A stretch of DNA of 64,000 nucleotides from Pseudophaeobacter arcticus DSM 23566 (lineage in GTDB: Bacteria; Pseudomonadota; Alphaproteobacteria; Rhodobacterales; Rhodobacteraceae), in the NCBI RefSeq assembly GCF_000473205.1, contig NZ_KI421507.1:4015057-4079056 (forward strand), written 5' to 3'. The notes beneath the pieces are model-generated. The model did not search any database. It saw only the letters and a program-made list of their open reading frames with translations, and was not told the DNA's origin. The number at the start of each line of letters is the position of its first letter. Position 1 is the stretch's first letter. Both the position numbers and the translations under genes were made by a program. Positions 26,275 to 35,075 of this stretch are shown here, in pieces.

Positions 26275-26849
26275 GCGCACGGCGGGTGGTGCTGGGGGTC
26301 TCTGGCGCTTCCGGCGCCATGCTCAGCCTGGCAGTGGCCCGGCATCTGGCCTCGCTTGAGGTTGAGATAGATCTGGTCACCAGCTCCGCGGCAAAGCGTA
26401 CCCTCGCAGAGGAATGCGGCCCGCAAGCCTTGCAAATGCTCACAGCCATGGCCACCCGCAGCCATGCAATTGATGATATCGGCGCCGCCATTGCCTCGGG
26501 CTCGGTTCCGGTTTCGGGAATGATTGTTGCGCCTTGTTCGATGCGCTCCCTGGCCGCCATAGCGCATGGGCTTGATGACAATTTGCTGACACGCGCAGCA
26601 GCAGTACAGCTCAAGGAACGTCGGTGTCTGGTTCTGCTGGCCCGCGAAGCCCCGCTGACGCTGGCTCATCTTCGGAACATGACAGCGGCAACCGAGATGG
26701 GGGCGATCGTCATGCCGCCCACCCCTGCATTTTATCTCTCGCACAGCACGTTGACAGACGTTGCCAGCCAGATCGCAGCGCGTGCGGTCGACCTCCTGGC
26801 CGTATCCCCCCCGCGCGCGCAACCTTGGTCGCCCGAGGCCGAAGGGTAA
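26271..26849 (+). CDS. ubiX: Flavin prenyltransferase UbiX
   Basis: A 192-residue flavoprotein that prenylates FMN to make the UbiD cofactor. The glycine-rich start VVLGVSGASGAMLSL, SGMIVAPCSMRSLAAIAHG and EAPLTLAHLRNM are the standard UbiX blocks. It overlaps ubiD by 4 bases. The pair sits beside the oxygen-independent hydroxylation genes, so this cluster covers decarboxylation and hydroxylation of ubiquinone precursors. A second, aerobic set may exist elsewhere in the genome. Confidence 0.93.
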   Translation: MSARRVVLGVSGASGAMLSLAVARHLASLEVEIDLVTSSAAKRTLAEECGPQALQMLTAMATRSHAIDDIGAAIASGSVPVSGMIVAPCSMRSLAAIAHGLDDNLLTRAAAVQLKERRCLVLLAREAPLTLAHLRNMTAATEMGAIVMPPTPAFYLSHSTLTDVASQIAARAVDLLAVSPPRAQPWSPEAEG

Positions 26850-27012
26850 GCCCCGCCTTTTGCACCGCCACCTGCGCCAGGGCCATCGTTTTGATGGAGC
26901 AAAGGCCAGTCATGCTCCAATATTCAAAGGGGACCACTCAGGTGGGGTTGCTCATGCCCGCGAACCGGGACTGTTGCATGGTATGGGCGCAGGTCTGGGA
27001 TGGTGGGGGCGT

Positions 27013-28353
27013 TCACTGTTCCCGGAATGCCCTGATCATACTGTCTGCGACGGGTTTCATCAGATATTGGATGAAGGTTCTGTTCTGGGTCTGGATCATG
27101 ATTTGGGCAGGCATGCCCGGCGTGGGAGTAAAGCCTCTGACGCGCTGCAACTCGCTGGGGGCCACGGAAATACGCGCCACATAGATTTCTTGTGGCAGCT
27201 CTTGCGAGCGATCCAGAATCGCGTCTGCGGATACGTAATAGACTTTGCCTTCAAGGATTGGCGTCGTGCGTTGGTTCAGGGCGGTCAGCCTGACTGTGGC
27301 AGCTTGCCCCTTGCGGACCACGTCAATTTCGGTGCGCGGAATCTGGGCTTCGATGATCAGGGGTTCGCCGGTGGGCAATATTTCCAGAATAGCCTTGCCA
27401 CTTTCGACGACACCGCCCGGAGTGTGATAATGCAGGCGCACAACCGTCCCTGAAACCGGCGCAACAATTTCGGTCCGCGTTAAGATGCTTTCGGCCTTGC
27501 GGGCCTGTTCGCGAACACTTTCCAGCTCTGATTGTACCGCTTGCAACTCGTCAAGCGCTGCGCTTTGGGTTTCGTTGATGGTCTGCGAGATCTGCGACTC
27601 GTAGCGCTGGGACAGCGAGGCGGTTTCGTCGATTTCGGATTGCAGGCGGCCAATCTGGCCCTGGGCTTCAGCCAAAGCGCGGCGCAGGGTGTTGTATTCC
27701 GATTTGCGCACCAGGCCCTTTTCCAACAGCACTTCTTTTGCCTGCGAATCTTCTTCCAGAATTTCCAGCTGAGCATGGGTGGCAGCCAGTTGTTTTTCGT
27801 AGCCGATCGACCGGCTTTTCAGGGCTTCGATGCTTTGCTTTAACAGGTTTATTTCATTCTTTAATTGCTGGGTGGCGGCGTCGAATACAATCTGCTGCCC
27901 ATCAAGCATTGCGACCACATTGTAGTCTGAGCGGAGTTGTTCCAGTCTGGCAGGGTAAACCAGCGTATCCTTGCGGTTGTATTCAGCAAGAATACGGCTT
28001 TCCATCGCTTCCAATCTGACCTGACGCAAGAACAGCTCGCGTTCGGTTGCAAGGGCAGAGGTTTCATCAAGCAGCACGATTGGCTGTCCTGCGACGACGT
28101 TTTCGCCTTCTTCGACAAGAATGGCCTTGATGATGCCGCCTTCGAGGTGCTGAACAATCTTGTTGCTGCCGGTGGCAACAAAGCTGCCCTGAGAAATGAC
28201 CGCAGCGGCCAAGGGGGCCTTGAACGCCCAGACCCCAAAGCTGCCAAGCCCAAAAATCAGCAGGAACAGACCGAAGGTGACATGCTTTTTGATCGACCGG
28301 GGAACGTCGTCATACCATTCCGCCGATTCAGCAAGTACGATTGGATTAGGCAT
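27013..28353 (-). CDS. HlyD family type I secretion periplasmic adaptor
   Basis: A 446-residue membrane fusion protein (PrtE/PrsE type) linking the inner-membrane ABC exporter to an outer-membrane TolC channel. One membrane helix lies at about 21-42. A lipoyl/barrel half (IVQHLEGGIIKAILVEEGE) is followed by a long alpha-helical coiled coil (about 120-290), then the closing barrel with VSGTVVRLHYHTPGGVV. The start MPNPIVLAESAEWYDD overlaps the ABC gene's stop by 8 bases. TolC is not encoded nearby. It is the last gene of the leftward secretion operon. Confidence 0.93.
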   Translation of the reverse strand: MPNPIVLAESAEWYDDVPRSIKKHVTFGLFLLIFGLGSFGVWAFKAPLAAAVISQGSFVATGSNKIVQHLEGGIIKAILVEEGENVVAGQPIVLLDETSALATERELFLRQVRLEAMESRILAEYNRKDTLVYPARLEQLRSDYNVVAMLDGQQIVFDAATQQLKNEINLLKQSIEALKSRSIGYEKQLAATHAQLEILEEDSQAKEVLLEKGLVRKSEYNTLRRALAEAQGQIGRLQSEIDETASLSQRYESQISQTINETQSAALDELQAVQSELESVREQARKAESILTRTEIVAPVSGTVVRLHYHTPGGVVESGKAILEILPTGEPLIIEAQIPRTEIDVVRKGQAATVRLTALNQRTTPILEGKVYYVSADAILDRSQELPQEIYVARISVAPSELQRVRGFTPTPGMPAQIMIQTQNRTFIQYLMKPVADSMIRAFREQ

Positions 28354-30403
28354 TGCGCTGTCCTCCATTGCCTTGTGGCGGTAGCTTGCCAGCAGCGTTT
28401 GTGCGTTCGGACAGTTTTTGCAGAACCTGATTGCGTTCGCCAAACAGCGCGATATTGCCATCCGCCAGTAGCATGATCTTGTCGACGACGCTTAGCAGTG
28501 ATGGTTTTTGGGTGATGACAACCACGGTGATGCCGGCCTCGCCCGCATGGCGGATGGCATTGGCAAGCGCCCGATCCCCAGAGGTGTCGAGGTTGGAGTT
28601 GGGTTCATCCAGAACCAAAAATCGCGGGTTGCCGAAAAAGGCGCGTGCCAGGGCAATACGTTGCTTTTGTCCGCCCGACAGTGGTGAGCCATCGGCAGCG
28701 ACCATGGTTTCGTAGCCATGCGGCAGCGAGGCGATCATATCATGCACATCGGCCAGAAGCGCCGCACGGTGGATGTCTTCGTCGCTGGCACCCGCGCGCA
28801 TCCGGGCGATGTTGTTCTTGATGGAGCCCGGAAACAGCTGCACGTCTTGCGGCAAATAGCCGATGTTTTCGCCCAGCTGTCGGTCATCCCAATTGCGGAG
28901 GTCCATCAGGTCAAGCCTGACATTGCCCGAGGTCGGCAGAATTGAGCCCACAAGCATTTTCCCCAGTGTCGTCTTGCCGGCACCAGAGTTGCCGATCACC
29001 GCCAAGGAATCCCCCGGATTGAGGCTGAATGTCAGACCGTTGAGGATCACCTGTTTTGTGCCTGCCGGGACAAACAGCAGGCGCTCGACATTCAGGCGGC
29101 CCTCGGGGCGGGGCAGGCGGAGTTTTTCGTATTTTTGTACCGATGACGCCATCAGGTTGCTGACCCTGTCATAGGCCGCGCGGGATTGCGAAAAACCGTT
29201 CCAGCCTTCGATCGAACCTTCGATTGGCGCCAGCGCACGACCGGCAATGATAGAGGCCGCGATGACCATGCCGCCGGTTATCTCCCCCTCGAGCGCCAGA
29301 TAGGCCCCCCAGCCCAGCATCGCAATCTGGGTGAGCAATCTTGCCCCGCGTGAGACGGCAGCCCAAATGATGTTTCGATCCTGTGCCAGCACCTGGGCGC
29401 GCAGTGACGCGGCGGTGTCACGGCCCCACAAGGCGACCGCCTCGGGAACCATGGCGAGGGCATTGATGATCTGGCTGTTGCGCGACATCGAGTCGAGATG
29501 CATGTTTGCCCGCGACTGGGCCTGATTTGCCTCGGCAAAGGGTTTGGATGTAGCCTTTTGATTTATCAGCGCAATGACCATGAGCATAATCGCCGTTGCG
29601 ATCACAATCATGCCAAGATGCGGATGAACAAGGAAAATCGCGGTGATGAAAAGGGGGGCAAAGGGTACATCCAGAAACGAGATCAGCGTACCGGAGACCA
29701 GGAAGGACCTGAGCAATTGCAGGTCCCCCAGGGTTTGATACTGGCGTCCGTTGTCATGCAGAGAGGCATGCGCCGCCGCACTCAGGACAGGGGCGCCCAG
29801 CAGAACAGCCACCTCTACGGCGGTGCGCATCAAGATGAAGCGTCGGACGGCATCAAAGATGGATTGCATGATCACCGCACCGGCGATGACGATTGTCAGC
29901 ATGATCAGCGTGTCGAGCGACCGGCTGGTCAAAACCCTGTCGGAAATCTGGAATAGATAGATCGGGATCGCCAGCACCAGAAGATTTGTCGCGCAGGTCA
30001 AAATCATGACAAAGCCGAGATTGCGTCGCACGACTTGCCGTCCCTGGCGCATCTTTTGGGCAAATTGTTCCGGGCCGCCGCGTTTGTGGAACTGTGGTTT
30101 TGCACCACCGCCATCATCGCCACCACCGCCACCGCTGTTGATATTGGCAGGAGGCTTGCCACCACCACCTGGCTTGAGGGTTGGTCCGGTATCGCCTTCA
30201 ATCTGAACGCCACCGATCCCCCGGGCGATGGGCGGCGCGGTGTCGATTTTCCTGGAATGGTTGCATCGTTGTGCGGGCGTCAGCAGCAGTGGCTGTTTTG
30301 CTGTAACAGTCTGCGCTGCGCCGTTCGTGCCCTTCGTGGTGGTGTTTTGTTGCGTTTTGTTGCGAATGCCTTGGTCAGCTTCGGAAACAGTTTTATCTAA
30401 CAT
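28346..30403 (-). CDS. Type I secretion system permease/ATPase with Gly-rich N-terminal extension
   Basis: A 685-residue exporter of the PrtD/PrsD class: six-helix membrane domain (about 130-400) and ABC ATPase with Walker A GNSGAGKT (471-478), signature LSGGQ (575-579) and Walker B FLVLDEPN. The first 115 or so residues are unusual: a polar, probably disordered extension with Gly runs around PGGGGKPPANINSGGGGG, then a basic stretch leading into the first helix. No C39-like peptidase domain is present. I chose the ATG at 30403 (GAG 8 bases upstream); a GTG at 30412 is the alternative. It lies between its substrates and hlyD. Confidence 0.92.
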   Translation of the reverse strand: MLDKTVSEADQGIRNKTQQNTTTKGTNGAAQTVTAKQPLLLTPAQRCNHSRKIDTAPPIARGIGGVQIEGDTGPTLKPGGGGKPPANINSGGGGGDDGGGAKPQFHKRGGPEQFAQKMRQGRQVVRRNLGFVMILTCATNLLVLAIPIYLFQISDRVLTSRSLDTLIMLTIVIAGAVIMQSIFDAVRRFILMRTAVEVAVLLGAPVLSAAAHASLHDNGRQYQTLGDLQLLRSFLVSGTLISFLDVPFAPLFITAIFLVHPHLGMIVIATAIMLMVIALINQKATSKPFAEANQAQSRANMHLDSMSRNSQIINALAMVPEAVALWGRDTAASLRAQVLAQDRNIIWAAVSRGARLLTQIAMLGWGAYLALEGEITGGMVIAASIIAGRALAPIEGSIEGWNGFSQSRAAYDRVSNLMASSVQKYEKLRLPRPEGRLNVERLLFVPAGTKQVILNGLTFSLNPGDSLAVIGNSGAGKTTLGKMLVGSILPTSGNVRLDLMDLRNWDDRQLGENIGYLPQDVQLFPGSIKNNIARMRAGASDEDIHRAALLADVHDMIASLPHGYETMVAADGSPLSGGQKQRIALARAFFGNPRFLVLDEPNSNLDTSGDRALANAIRHAGEAGITVVVITQKPSLLSVVDKIMLLADGNIALFGERNQVLQKLSERTNAAGKLPPQGNGGQRNA

Positions 30404-30421
30404 TTTTTGCACTCAATTCTA

Positions 30422-32470
30422 TTATGCTAACATTGTTTGCATCATGTCTGGGTTGCCGCTGTATTCGGGTGATGTTGCAACGATTTCGGCATCTGGTGGT
30501 GCCTCGCCGTCCGGGCTCATCATTCCCTCCGCCAGAAATGCGACGGCTTCATTGGCAAGCGCTGGTAATGCTACGCCCAGTGGATCTGAATCCGTGTCGA
30601 TCAGATTGGCCTGGTAAAGCAGGGCGTCGCTGTAGGCTTCCCCATTGACCCGCACTTCAGAATCCACGCCGTAGACATTCACGGATGCAGTATTGATCGC
30701 GGCATTGGAGCCGGTCACCAGCTCTATGGACGCGCCGGTCTGCGCTTGAAAATTATCAAGTGCCAAATGGACCTGGTCGGAATCCCCCATGATATTGGTT
30801 TGGTCCAAACAATTGAGGGTGGTGAAATCTCCGGAGATGTACAAAACGGTCAGGATGTCATCGCCCGCAAAGGCGCTATCATGGGCGACGCTGCCGTCGA
30901 TCGTGGTTGCGCCATTTGCAAATGCATCGCTCGCCTGCGCAAAATTCGACGTCATATCCGTGTAGCTGTCGATCCCGGTGGTTGAGATATTCGCGCCGTT
31001 GAACAACAGGTTGTCGCCGCCGGAAAAGCCAAAGGGCACATCGCCTGTGTATGTGACGGTGTCATAATCCATCACCACGTTCATCTGGCAGATCTGATTG
31101 ACGGTGATCATGTTGCCACCGATCATCACCAAATCGTAGCCATATCCGATTTCCAGAATATCGGCCAAGTTCACGATGGTGTTGTCCCCCATCACGATCT
31201 GCGTGTTGCTCCCGGTGAACTGGACATCGGCGCGATCATGGTCGGTCATAAAGCTGAACTGGCTGACCCAGTTTGCCATGATAATATCGCCATCAATCCG
31301 GGTAACCGCCCAGTTCTGCGGCAGGCCGGTGGGCGCGGCGCTTGCATCCTCGGTCATGGCGGCGTCATCCGTGACGGGCTGTGAAGAGATATGCGACATC
31401 GTCGCCACGTTGAGGCTGGTTGAAAACATTGCCCCGGGCTGCGCGTTCAAGGTGACATGTTCGAACAGCACATTCACCTGGCTTATCACGTTCAGGTCGA
31501 CAACATCCCCCATGACCGAAATCACCGGCGCATCAAGCCAGCCCACGGAAATGGACACGTCGTTGACCATCACGTTGGCACCGGTAACCAAATGATGCCC
31601 GTCATCAATCTCGAACTGTTCGGAAGCGGGCGATGGTCCGTCGAGCCCCTGGAAGGGATCGGTGTTTGCCAGCGCGTCAGGGTCGTCTTCGTCTTCGGGG
31701 GCGTCATCGCTCAGCACGACATCGGGATTTTCCGCCTGGAAGTAGGCCGGCATGATGTCGTCCAAAATTGGCGTTTCTTCGACGGTTTCGCCATTCACAA
31801 AGCTGCCGCTGGCCTCCTCCCCGTGCAGGGCGGTTACGGTCTCGCCTAGTCGGGATGTGCCATCGGTGGCGCCCATGCTGTCATGCAGGGCTTTTACGGT
31901 GCCGAGGGTGCTTTCGCTCAGGTCCAGCGAAACGCTGGTTGCGGCGACCCCCAGGACCTGGGCAATCGCATTGAGGCTCTGCAACGTGGCAAGGTATTCG
32001 GCAGGATCAGAAAATTCCGCCGGTATTTCGTTCAGGAAGAGATCGTCATTGTCTTCCATCCAGGCGGATTGGATCGAAATTGTCACAACGCTGCCCGCAG
32101 GCTCCAGCGTTAAGTGAGGTCGATTGAAGCTGAAGGAGAGGGAAGGCGTTCCTGATGCAGCCCAAGCCAGTTCCTCTGCGGCCCCCGCCAAGGGTTGATA
32201 ATAGGGCAGGTAAGTGTTCAGAATTTCAGGGCCATAGAATTGGGGAGCCTGTTCCAAATCCGTCGGGGTGTATTCCACAACGGGTGTAAAATCCTTGAGT
32301 GTGTAGGGCGCCTTGAACTTGACAACAATATTGGTCAGATCATTTGTTTCGGCGTTTGCCAATTGTTGCGCTTTAAAATCATCATAGGCATCGCGCATGC
32401 GCTCTTCTTCTACTGCAATATGGAAGAAGCCGATCATATGGGCGACGATTTCGGTTACTTTGTCAAACAT
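30422..32470 (-). CDS. Putative type I secretion substrate with Q-x-N repeats
   Basis: A 682-residue acidic protein without a signal peptide or membrane helix. It is coded directly upstream of the exporter genes, which suggests it is exported by them. The N-terminal 230 residues are mixed. The rest holds about five imperfect units (starting near residues 319, 391, 449, 544 and 608) with the pattern Gly-Asp/Asn, about five residues, Asn, then Q-x-N or similar, and Asp-x-Asp; four examples are SQVNVL, CQMNVV, DQTNIM and YQANLI. TG(A/S)N or NGAN often precedes the next unit. There are no RTX nonapeptides. The start MFDKVTEI was preferred over a GTG 39 bases upstream, which has no spaced ribosome-binding site. 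Confidence 0.7.
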   Translation of the reverse strand: MFDKVTEIVAHMIGFFHIAVEEERMRDAYDDFKAQQLANAETNDLTNIVVKFKAPYTLKDFTPVVEYTPTDLEQAPQFYGPEILNTYLPYYQPLAGAAEELAWAASGTPSLSFSFNRPHLTLEPAGSVVTISIQSAWMEDNDDLFLNEIPAEFSDPAEYLATLQSLNAIAQVLGVAATSVSLDLSESTLGTVKALHDSMGATDGTSRLGETVTALHGEEASGSFVNGETVEETPILDDIMPAYFQAENPDVVLSDDAPEDEDDPDALANTDPFQGLDGPSPASEQFEIDDGHHLVTGANVMVNDVSISVGWLDAPVISVMGDVVDLNVISQVNVLFEHVTLNAQPGAMFSTSLNVATMSHISSQPVTDDAAMTEDASAAPTGLPQNWAVTRIDGDIIMANWVSQFSFMTDHDRADVQFTGSNTQIVMGDNTIVNLADILEIGYGYDLVMIGGNMITVNQICQMNVVMDYDTVTYTGDVPFGFSGGDNLLFNGANISTTGIDSYTDMTSNFAQASDAFANGATTIDGSVAHDSAFAGDDILTVLYISGDFTTLNCLDQTNIMGDSDQVHLALDNFQAQTGASIELVTGSNAAINTASVNVYGVDSEVRVNGEAYSDALLYQANLIDTDSDPLGVALPALANEAVAFLAEGMMSPDGEAPPDAEIVATSPEYSGNPDMMQTMLA

Positions 32471-32579
32471 TGTACTGGCCCCAATTTCTGCGATTGAATG
32501 GCCGCTCACCTCTTGAATTTCTAAATTTGTTGGCAGACCAATTCTGTCTGCAATTGTGGTTGGATGTTTTGGAACGGAA

Positions 32580-32603
32580 CCGGGCCCAATGCTTTGGGCC
32601 CGG
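32580..32603 (-). terminator. Intra-operon hairpin between the two putative substrate genes
   Basis: CCGGGCCCAA (32580-32589), loop TGCT, TTGGGCCCGG (32594-32603) form a perfect 10-bp stem starting 18 bases after the stop of the Gly/Asn-rich gene, 110 bases before the next gene. On the transcribed strand it is followed by TTCCGTTCC, not a strict U-run. It may be a partial terminator or an RNA-stabilising 3' end. Confidence 0.6.
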
Positions 32604-32620
32604 CCTGGAGTGATTAAGGC

Positions 32621-34366
32621 TTATGCGCCGTCGCTGTCGTCGCCGATATAGCTGGAGCTGAAGCCCCCGCCGACCACGGTCATGTCGACACTATTGCCAA
32701 GCACGTTGGCACCCATCACGATGCTTTGGTTAAACGCCGTGGTGTCGATCTGCGAGGCTGCCGAAGCAAAGGATTCCCCGGTTACGAACCCGTCGTCACC
32801 GTTATGCGAACCCCACATTCCGGCATCACCGCCAGCACCACCGGCGCCGGTTGTGGCGTTGCCGCCATTGCCGCCGGATCCACCGCCAGACTGAACGCCA
32901 CCAGCAGTTGCGTGGCCGCCAAATGCGTTGCCGCTATCGCCGCCCCACGAGTGTCCGCCATAGCCGTCGCCGCCGTCACCAGCCCCAGCGAGGTTGATCC
33001 CGCCGTTGCCCTGGGCGTTGTTCAGCGCGGCAGACCATGCACCGGCATCGCCGCCGTCACCGCCGTTGGCGTCGCCGCCAGCACCGAAGCCTGCGCCATT
33101 GCCGCCAGCCGCCGCGAGCGAACCAGCATCGCCAGCGTCGCCGCTTTCACCCGAACCGGCACCAAGACCAGCCCCAAGTGCATCAGCATCGGCGTCGCCG
33201 GTGTCGCCACCGCTCGCCCCGGCCAATCCAAGGCCAAGCAGGCCCAGACCGATGCCAGCCGCTCCGGCGTCACCGCCTTCGCTGCTGTCCGCACCGGCAC
33301 CTGCAGCACCAATGCCTACGCCAGCACCACCGGCATCACCGGAATCGCCACCTTCGGCATTCGACCCGGCAAGACCAAGTCCCAGACCAAGGCCAGCGCC
33401 GATAGAAGCAGCACCACCACCGGCTGCGCCGTCGGCATCTGCGTCAGAACCGGCACCGCCGATACCAACACCCAGGCCGATTGCAGCGGCACTGCCGCCG
33501 TTCGCGCCTGTGCCGCCAGCAGCCGCGCTGTTGCCGCCATTGCCGCTAGCACCACCGGTTGCACCAGCAGAGCCACCAATGCCAAAGCCACCCAGGGCAA
33601 CGCCACCGCTTGCATCGGCATGGCCGCCACCGGATCCGCCATCTGCGTCGGCATCAATGCCGTCTTCAGATTTTGCAAAGCCGCCGTGAGAGGTGTTGGT
33701 CTGGTTCATCGTGCCGCTGTTGGACACGTTGCTCAGGTGGTCATTGTCTTGCAGGTTGTTGGACTGCGTATTGATCGTCCCGGCATCGTTGCCCGCACCA
33801 TTCAGCGCGTCATTCAACATGTCATCCAGATCCAGGTCATTGCCGGGATTGTAGTCAATGTTGCCGTGCGCCATGATGAAATCGCCGGCATTGGAATGGT
33901 CCAGATCAATATCGGCAAAGTCATCGTCTGTTGGCTCATAGCCGGCCAGGTCGATATCAATGTCGACACCAACGGTGGTTTCGCTGGTATTGGTGTTGGA
34001 GTTGTGGTTGCCGTTCAGGTTGCCGTTGGCGTTCAGGTTGGCATTCCCGTTGGCATTGCCATTGGCATTACCGTTGGCATTGCCATTATGGTTGCCATTT
34101 CCGTTCAGGTTGCCATTCCCGTTACCGTTCAGGTTGCCGTTGCCGTTGCCGTTCAGGTTGCCATTCCCGTTACCGTTCAGGTTACCATTCCAACTTTCAC
34201 TGGACTGAGATTGGTCCTGTTCCTGATCAGAATGTTGGCCCTGACCCTGCGCCTGCAGCTGCGCCTGAAGTTCGGCCTGTGCTTGCGCTTGTGCTTGATC
34301 CTGTTCCTGATCTTGGGAGTCATTGTCCCAAGGACCAAATTGGAAGAGATTATTCTTCGTACCCAT
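32621..34366 (-). CDS. Gln/Asn/Gly-rich low-complexity protein, putative type I secretion substrate
   Basis: A 581-residue protein with four zones. Residues 15-55 are Gln/Asp/Ala-rich (QDQ, AQAQAQ). Residues 60-127 are nearly pure Asn-Gly with periodic Leu (GNGNLN units) then GNAN units. Residues 130-235 are acidic with Asp/Asn (VDIDIDLAGYEPTDDDFADID in two parts). Residues 236-525 are Gly/Ala/Asp-rich with repeated GGDxGDAG. The C-terminus ends QSIVMGANVLGNSVDMTVVG. No signal peptide is present. An upstream GGAG lies 7 bases before the ATG. It is first in the secretion operon. It could be a surface-layer or matrix polymer (inference); no catalytic motif is visible. Confidence 0.7.
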   Translation of the reverse strand: MGTKNNLFQFGPWDNDSQDQEQDQAQAQAQAELQAQLQAQGQGQHSDQEQDQSQSSESWNGNLNGNGNGNLNGNGNGNLNGNGNGNLNGNGNHNGNANGNANGNANGNANLNANGNLNGNHNSNTNTSETTVGVDIDIDLAGYEPTDDDFADIDLDHSNAGDFIMAHGNIDYNPGNDLDLDDMLNDALNGAGNDAGTINTQSNNLQDNDHLSNVSNSGTMNQTNTSHGGFAKSEDGIDADADGGSGGGHADASGGVALGGFGIGGSAGATGGASGNGGNSAAAGGTGANGGSAAAIGLGVGIGGAGSDADADGAAGGGAASIGAGLGLGLGLAGSNAEGGDSGDAGGAGVGIGAAGAGADSSEGGDAGAAGIGLGLLGLGLAGASGGDTGDADADALGAGLGAGSGESGDAGDAGSLAAAGGNGAGFGAGGDANGGDGGDAGAWSAALNNAQGNGGINLAGAGDGGDGYGGHSWGGDSGNAFGGHATAGGVQSGGGSGGNGGNATTGAGGAGGDAGMWGSHNGDDGFVTGESFASAASQIDTTAFNQSIVMGANVLGNSVDMTVVGGGFSSSYIGDDSDGA

Positions 34367-35075
34367 TGTGTTTCTCCGAAAAAGGCATAGTCCGGATCGC
34401 CACTCATTTCAAAAGCGATCATCGGCGTATGCGATTAGGTTTTTAGGTGATTTTGATTCTGAGGTGCTGACAGGGACATGAGGTTGAGACATGAGATCGT
34501 CCTGACCTGGCACCATAAAGTATGATTTTTTTCGTTTTGCCTCCCCCTTGTAACTATTTCGGTTTTGGAAACGATGGTCGCGGAAATGTTGAACTAGATA
34601 ATTGTGGTCTGGTTGCCGAACCATCCACGAGCAGCATTGCGAAACTGGGTTTGAAAAACTAGACAGCCAAAAGGCTTAATCGGCGAGGTTTCTTGTTACC
34701 AATTGTTTATATTTAATTTTTGGAGATATGCTTAGGCCTTGCAGCACGATGGACCTAGTCTCTCTGCAGCTGCGGCTAATCCGTTTGAGATGGATAACCT
34801 AATCCGTTTGGTGGGGTCGGTTGTGTATTTGTCCGGGTTTCAATTTTGAGTTGCGGGCGGCGAAGATTTAAAAAAAATACCGATTCCGCCATATAATTAT
34901 GCTAATTTTATGTTAATGCTTAAGGTCTGGGCGCAATAAGAGATTCGTGAGCAGTCGCCCGACGCTTTGACAAAACTTAAGCTAGCCAAGATTTTATTCT
35001 TACAGAGCTAAGCGCAAGGTAACCGTCTATTGGCTTGATTTTAAAAGTTTTTATTGCCATTTAGATGCAGGCACG
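34367..35075. other. Long AT-rich divergent regulatory region
   Basis: A 709-base gene-free stretch between the Gly/Asn-rich gene and the LuxR-type gene. It is much AT-richer than its surroundings, especially 34690-34720 and 34865-35060. It holds a 12-base direct repeat CTAATCCGTTTG at 34776-34787 and 34799-34810 (23-base period), a TATAAT at 34892-34897 and several TTAA motifs. Its size suggests complex control of both transcripts, or an unrecognised small RNA. Confidence 0.6.
34776..34810. promoter_or_regulatory. Direct repeat CTAATCCGTTTG, candidate regulator sites
   Basis: Two identical 12-base copies, start to start 23 bases apart (about two helical turns), so both would face the same side of the DNA. 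They lie mid-way in the divergent region between the secretion operon and the LuxR-type gene. Binding by that regulator is inference. Confidence 0.4.

Noticed and set aside
32726..34390. A 554-codon open frame antisense to the Gly/Asn-rich gene
   Set aside because: It mirrors the low-complexity repeats of the real gene and lacks a domain or ribosome-binding site; repeat-rich DNA keeps several frames open.
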